DNA of 64,000 nucleotides, taken from the NCBI GenBank assembly GCA_031550085.1, contig JAVBOY010000017.1:1-64000 (forward strand). The letters run 5' to 3'. The notes below the pieces were generated by a model that was not told where the DNA came from, made no database searches, and saw only the letters and a program-made list of their open reading frames with translations. The stretch is from UBA4417 sp031550085 (GTDB taxonomy: Bacteria > Bacteroidota > Bacteroidia > Bacteroidales > UBA4417). Positions 60,241-64,000 of the stretch are shown here, in pieces (the stretch's first letter is position 1; the number at the start of each line of letters is the position of its first letter). A program made the position numbers and the translations under genes.

Positions 60241-60918
60241 CTAAATAGACCAATCGACCGGAGCCTTTCCCTGAGCTTCTAAAATTTCGTTGGTTTTCGA
60301 AAAATGCTTGCAACCGAAAAATCCCCGGTGCACCGAAAGAGGCGAGGGGTGAACCGCTTTCAGAATATGATGCTTTTGCGTATCGATCAACACATCCTTG
60401 GCTTGGGCGTAATTCCCCCAAAGCAAGAAGACCAATCCCGTATGCCGGTCGGATAACGTCCGGATCACCGCATCGGTAAAGGTTTCCCATCCCTGCTTTT
60501 GATGGGAACCGGCCTGATTGGCACGTACCGTTAAGGTTGCATTCAGAAGCAATACGCCTTGCCGGGCCCATTTCTCCAAATTACCATGCCGGGGAACCGG
60601 GATTCCCAAATCGGTATTTAACTCCTTGAAAATATTTACCAACGAAGGCGGTTGCGCAATCCCTTCAGGTACCGAAAAACAAAGCCCATGCGCCTGTCCC
60701 GGCCCATGATACGGATCTTGCCCCAGCAAAACGACTTTTACCTGGTCGAAGGGCGTGGTATCGAACGCGGCAAAAATCTGGTCGCCCGGAGGAAATATCG
60801 GGTATTGGCGCTTTTCTACAACCAAAAACTCTTTTAAACGGGCGAAATAATCTTTTTGAAATTCATCGTGTAAAACTTCCAACCAACTAGCTTCGATTTT
60901 AGGACTGATCGTTGACAT
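60241..60918 (-). CDS. ung: Uracil-DNA glycosylase
   Basis: A 225-residue enzyme that removes uracil from DNA at the start of base excision repair. The family 1 motifs GQDPYHG (66-72) and HPSPLSVHRGF (190-200) are intact and the length is normal. The DUF4919-like gene lies 56 bp upstream on the same strand, and the two may share a transcript. The M23 peptidase gene downstream has its own promoter. Confidence 0.96.
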   Translation of the reverse strand: MSTISPKIEASWLEVLHDEFQKDYFARLKEFLVVEKRQYPIFPPGDQIFAAFDTTPFDQVKVVLLGQDPYHGPGQAHGLCFSVPEGIAQPPSLVNIFKELNTDLGIPVPRHGNLEKWARQGVLLLNATLTVRANQAGSHQKQGWETFTDAVIRTLSDRHTGLVFLLWGNYAQAKDVLIDTQKHHILKAVHPSPLSVHRGFFGCKHFSKTNEILEAQGKAPVDWSI

Positions 60919-60974
60919 TTATTTTTTGTTTATTTATAATCAATTTATTATTAGAATAGTAAAGAAATTTTATG

Positions 60975-61646
60975 TTAATCAAGTCCTTTTCCAAAAAACT
61001 GTTTGACATTAAAATAGACGTTTTCCTTTTGACCTTTTATCGTGATACAATCGCAAAGATCTTTCGTTAACGCCTGCGATTTCGATTTCAATTGAAATAC
61101 ATTCAGTACCACATATTCGTGGTCTACCGAAATAACGTGAAAGGCGGTTTTACAAGACTTTCCATTTCCCGAAGAAATAATCGCATCCAAAATTCCCGAA
61201 AATTTGAAGGATATTTTCTCTTCCATCTCCATATCCCCTTTTAGGTAATAAACATAAGCCAAAAAGTTCATCGAACTCAAATCGAAAGGAACATCAGAAA
61301 CACAAAGTGTTGCTAACCGGATGATTTCATCATAATCCTCCGTTTTTATTTCTTCCGCCTGATAATATTTTAGCAACTCTTCTTTGTGAGGAGAACGCCG
61401 GTACGGTTTGAAATTTTTATGGAAAAGATATCCGAAATACAAATGCCTGAAATCTTCTTTTGTTAATGTAACATCCGCATTTTCGAACCGTTCCATCAAA
61501 TAGGGATAGTAAAACAGGGATACGGAATCTTTAACCTCTTTTTCGATTTGATCATAATCGGGTTTCTGGTAATCCATTTCTTGAGAATACAGGCTTCCGG
61601 CAAAACCCATCATGAAAATACTGAAAATTAGCAATTGCTTCATCAT
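60975..61646 (-). CDS. Secreted protein, DUF4919-like
   Basis: A 223-residue protein with a signal peptide (MMKQLLIFSIFMMGFAG, cleavage near LYSQ). The mature part is helical and acidic, with tyrosine-rich segments (LFYYPYLMERF, LYFGYLFHKNF) that match DUF4919, a Bacteroidota family of unknown function; I am fairly but not fully sure of that label. Located between prfA (opposite strand) and ung. Confidence 0.72.
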   Translation of the reverse strand: MMKQLLIFSIFMMGFAGSLYSQEMDYQKPDYDQIEKEVKDSVSLFYYPYLMERFENADVTLTKEDFRHLYFGYLFHKNFKPYRRSPHKEELLKYYQAEEIKTEDYDEIIRLATLCVSDVPFDLSSMNFLAYVYYLKGDMEMEEKISFKFSGILDAIISSGNGKSCKTAFHVISVDHEYVVLNVFQLKSKSQALTKDLCDCITIKGQKENVYFNVKQFFGKGLD

Positions 61647-61804
61647 TCATTCCGATTAAAAACAGATAAGCAAAAGTAACATTTTACGATTTTATTCCGG
61701 CATTCTTTGGCTCATTTAATCGATGAGCGGAATGTTTTTACGAAAAAAACATAAATCCAAGCGGAAAACAACCCGGCTCAAAATTGAGATTTCCCATAAA
61801 AACG

Positions 61805-61812
61805 TACCTTTG
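61805..61812 (+). promoter_or_regulatory. Promoter -7 box of prfA
   Basis: TACCTTTG followed by C matches TAnnTTTG; leader about 12 nt. Confidence 0.65.
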
Positions 61813-61830
61813 CAGAAAATTTAAAGTCTT

Positions 61831-62901
61831 ATGCTAGATAAGTTGGAAGCGATCCACCAACGTTTTTTGGAACTGGAAAAAAAGATGGCCGATCCCGATG
61901 TAATGTCGGACATGAAAGCGTTTGTGAAGCTCAATAAAGATTACAAGGAACTACTGCCGATTATTGCCGGATATAAGGAATACAAGGCTGTGATGGACAG
62001 CATTGATACGGCAAGATCCATTCTGGCCGAAGAAAAAGACGAAGACCTTCGCATTTTTGCCCGGGAAGAATTGGATACCATGCTACCCAAACAAGAAAAG
62101 TTGGAAGAAGAAATCAGGTTGTTGTTGATCCCGGCCGATCCGCAGGACAGCAAAAATGCCGTGCTCGAAATCCGCGCCGGAACCGGAGGCGACGAAGCCA
62201 GCATTTTTGCCGGCGATTTGTACCGCATGTACCAACGTTACTGCGAACGCAAAGGCTGGAAAATCGAATTGATAACCATGACCGAAGGCACGGTGGGCGG
62301 ATACAAGGAAATTATCATCACCGTAAAAGGCGACGGCGCCTACGGTTTGCTGAAATACGAATCGGGCGTGCACCGGGTGCAACGCGTGCCGGATACCGAA
62401 ACCCAGGGCCGCGTGCATACTTCGGCGGCATCGGTGGTGGTACTGCCCGAAGCCGACGAATTTGACGTGGAAATCAAAGCCAACGACATCCGCAAAGATA
62501 CCTTCTGTTCCTCGGGCCCGGGCGGACAAAGCGTAAATACCACCTACTCGGCGGTGCGCTTAACACACATTCCAACAGGAATTGTCGTCGCCATTCAGGA
62601 TGAAAAATCCCAAATCAAAAACCACGAAAAAGCCATGTCGGTACTGCGCACCCGCATTTTTGAAATGGAATACCAAAAATACCTCGATGAAGTATCGAAA
62701 AAACGAAAAACCATGGTTTCCAGCGGTGACCGTTCGGCAAAAATCCGTACTTACAATTACCCGCAAAGCCGCGTGACCGACCACCGCATCGGTTTGACCA
62801 TGTATAATTTGCCCGTGTTTATGGATGGAGAAATCCAGGAATTTATCGATGCCCTGCAACTGGCCGAAAACGCCGAACGTTTGAAAGAAGCGGCGGCGTA
62901 G
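61831..62901 (+). CDS. prfA: Peptide chain release factor 1
   Basis: A 356-residue factor that ends translation at UAA and UAG. The stop-codon-reading tripeptide (P-D-T, near 187-189, in RVPDTETQGRVHTSA) identifies RF1 rather than RF2, and the catalytic GGQ loop (SGPGGQSVNT, near 231) is intact. The gene is monocistronic; a repeat-filled spacer separates it from pyrF. Confidence 0.97.
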   Translation: MLDKLEAIHQRFLELEKKMADPDVMSDMKAFVKLNKDYKELLPIIAGYKEYKAVMDSIDTARSILAEEKDEDLRIFAREELDTMLPKQEKLEEEIRLLLIPADPQDSKNAVLEIRAGTGGDEASIFAGDLYRMYQRYCERKGWKIELITMTEGTVGGYKEIIITVKGDGAYGLLKYESGVHRVQRVPDTETQGRVHTSAASVVVLPEADEFDVEIKANDIRKDTFCSSGPGGQSVNTTYSAVRLTHIPTGIVVAIQDEKSQIKNHEKAMSVLRTRIFEMEYQKYLDEVSKKRKTMVSSGDRSAKIRTYNYPQSRVTDHRIGLTMYNLPVFMDGEIQEFIDALQLAENAERLKEAAA

Positions 62902-63417
62902 TTCGGTGAACGGTATAAGGTAAAGGGTGAAAATCGGGGAAGTAGGGGAAAAGAGCGTTTGTTGAACTGTTGAACTGTTGAACTGTTGAACTGTTGAACT
63001 GTTGAATTGTTTATTTGTGAAGCGTGAACAGTGAAGGGTGAGTAACTTGTTGAATCGTTGAACTGTTGAGTTGTTGAACTGTTTATGGGGAAAGGGGCCG
63101 TAACTTGATTCTTATCGATTGCGATAATTAAATCTAACAATATTCTATTTTAATCTCATAATGTGAAATGTCTGTTTAATTGTTTAATTGTATAAAACCC
63201 ATTTTCAATTGAAAAGAAACTCGTTTACTGTTTTACACCCCCGCCCTTACGGGCACCCCCGCAAGCGGGGGATCGCTTTCTGTCAACTTGTCTACTAAAA
63301 GCCCCATTTTCAATTCTCCATTTTCAATTAAAAACCCTTCTGCATCCAAACTGGTCTACTCGTCAACTCGTTTACTAAAAACATTTTCAACTCTCAATTT
63401 TCAACTTTCAATTAACC
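62902..63417. other. 516-bp spacer of tandem octamers and palindromes
   Basis: It contains the octamer arrays at 62961-63080, a CCCCCGC-AA-GCGGGGG palindrome (63256-63271) beside a GCCC-TTAC-GGGC hairpin (63243-63254), and AT-rich TTTCAATT-type runs. No promoter box with a good match was found before pyrF and no coding frame is credible. Confidence 0.65.
62961..63080. repeat. Two octamer arrays, GTTGANNN type
   Basis: Six units (62961-63008: five GTTGAACT and one GTTGAATT) and four units (63049-63080: GTTGAATC, GTTGAACT, GTTGAGTT, GTTGAACT) are separated by 40 bp. This is the purest copy of the octamer family in the window. Confidence 0.88.
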
Positions 63418-64000
63418 ATGACCCGTACCGAGCTTTTTCAAATCATCCAACATAAGAAATCATTCCTTTGCGTGGGTTTGGACAGCGATCTCACCAAAAT
63501 TCCACAACACCTTTTAACAGAAGAAGACCCGGTTTTTGAGTTCAACAGGCAAATCATCGATGCCACACTGCCCTATGCCGTTGCGTACAAACCCAATCTG
63601 GCATTTTACGAAAGTGCGGGAATTAAAGGCATGATAAGCCTGCACAAAACCTTGGAATACCTGAACCAATTTAAAAATCAAGCATTTACCATTGCCGACG
63701 CCAAACGCGGCGACATTGGAAATACATCCACCCAATACGCCAAAAGTGTCTTTGATAAAACCGCTTCGGGCTTTGATTTTGATGCCGTTACCGTGGCTCC
63801 CTATATGGGAGAAGATTCCGTAAAACCGTTTTTGGAATTTCAGGGGAAATGGGTAATCCTGCTGGCTTTAACGTCCAACAAAGGCGCCAACGACTTTCAA
63901 CTGTCCGGACAGGACGATTCGGAAGAAAAACTGTTTGAAAAAGTGCTTCGCATCTCGCAAAACTGGGGTACCGCCGACAACCTGATGTATGTATGCGGCG
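63418..64000 (+). CDS. pyrF: Orotidine 5'-phosphate decarboxylase (cut by window edge)
   Basis: The first 194 codons of the enzyme that decarboxylates OMP to UMP, the last step of pyrimidine synthesis. The start (MTRTELFQIIQHKKSFLCVG), GLDSDLTKIP, the catalytic segment ADAKRGDIGNTS (near 93-104) and VAPYMGEDSV mark the group 2 form of about 270 residues. The gene runs off the right edge. Confidence 0.95.
   Translation, partial: MTRTELFQIIQHKKSFLCVGLDSDLTKIPQHLLTEEDPVFEFNRQIIDATLPYAVAYKPNLAFYESAGIKGMISLHKTLEYLNQFKNQAFTIADAKRGDIGNTSTQYAKSVFDKTASGFDFDAVTVAPYMGEDSVKPFLEFQGKWVILLALTSNKGANDFQLSGQDDSEEKLFEKVLRISQNWGTADNLMYVCG

Noticed and set aside
62757..63140. 127-codon minus-strand frame with SSTVQQFN repeats
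   Set aside because: It is a translation of the octamer array, and its downstream part is antisense to prfA.

Overview
The window looks like a chromosomal piece of a member of the Bacteroidota, most likely order Bacteroidales. Evidence: many type IX secretion system (T9SS) cargo proteins with C-terminal sorting domains; the Bacteroidota promoter -7 signature TAnnTTTG a short distance upstream of about twenty genes; a lysine-type SerA; a long two-part IspG; and a DUF6261 gene. Coding density is ordinary. Intergenic spaces carry degenerate 7-8 bp periodic repeats. No rRNA, tRNA, CRISPR array, transposase or prophage was recognised.

Layout. 0-5 kb: serine biosynthesis (serC and serA, with a four-helix-bundle gene wedged between them), a secreted unknown, flavodoxin. 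5-16 kb: a large T9SS type B surface protein, lysS, a 197-bp tandem repeat, an MFS exporter behind a structured leader RNA, ispG, a beta-barrel protein and a lipoprotein. 16-26 kb (accessory): hairpin-rich 43-bp tandem repeats, DUF6261, a small T9SS protein with an RHS-like motif, a 2020-residue SpvB/RHS polymorphic toxin with an AT-richer tip, a DUF4279 candidate immunity gene, and the last codons of a decayed T9SS gene. 26-34 kb: DUF58 and thioredoxin, dnaE, clpS with an M48 lipoprotein protease, a NUDIX hydrolase, MarC. 34-49 kb: a 1530-residue repeat-built T9SS protein, recQ-maf, pgk, recG, a HTH regulator behind a cluster of palindromes, ndk, a porin, hutI. 49-54 kb: two tandem secreted C10 (streptopain-type) cysteine proteases. 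54-59 kb: a five-gene heterodisulfide-reductase-like (Hdr) electron-transfer operon. 59-64 kb: a LysM/M23 peptidase, ung, a DUF4919-like protein, prfA and the start of pyrF.

How it fits together. Most of the window is housekeeping: replication and repair (dnaE, recQ, recG, ung), translation (lysS, prfA), nucleotide and central metabolism (ndk, maf, pyrF, pgk), isoprenoid and serine synthesis. The lifestyle genes suggest an organism that exports adhesins and proteases through T9SS and probably runs an anaerobic, quinone-linked redox chain through the Hdr-like complex.

The most noteworthy candidates are the Hdr-like operon (a minimal HdrA, separate ferredoxin subunits and a membrane cytochrome-b/HdrD fusion), the MFS leader RNA with two mutually exclusive folds, the RHS toxin-immunity locus with its T9SS-tagged neighbour, the TACAATTGTA cluster before the HTH gene, and the repeat systems (octamers, 43-bp and 197-bp arrays). 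All calls come from reading the sequence; no database search was run.
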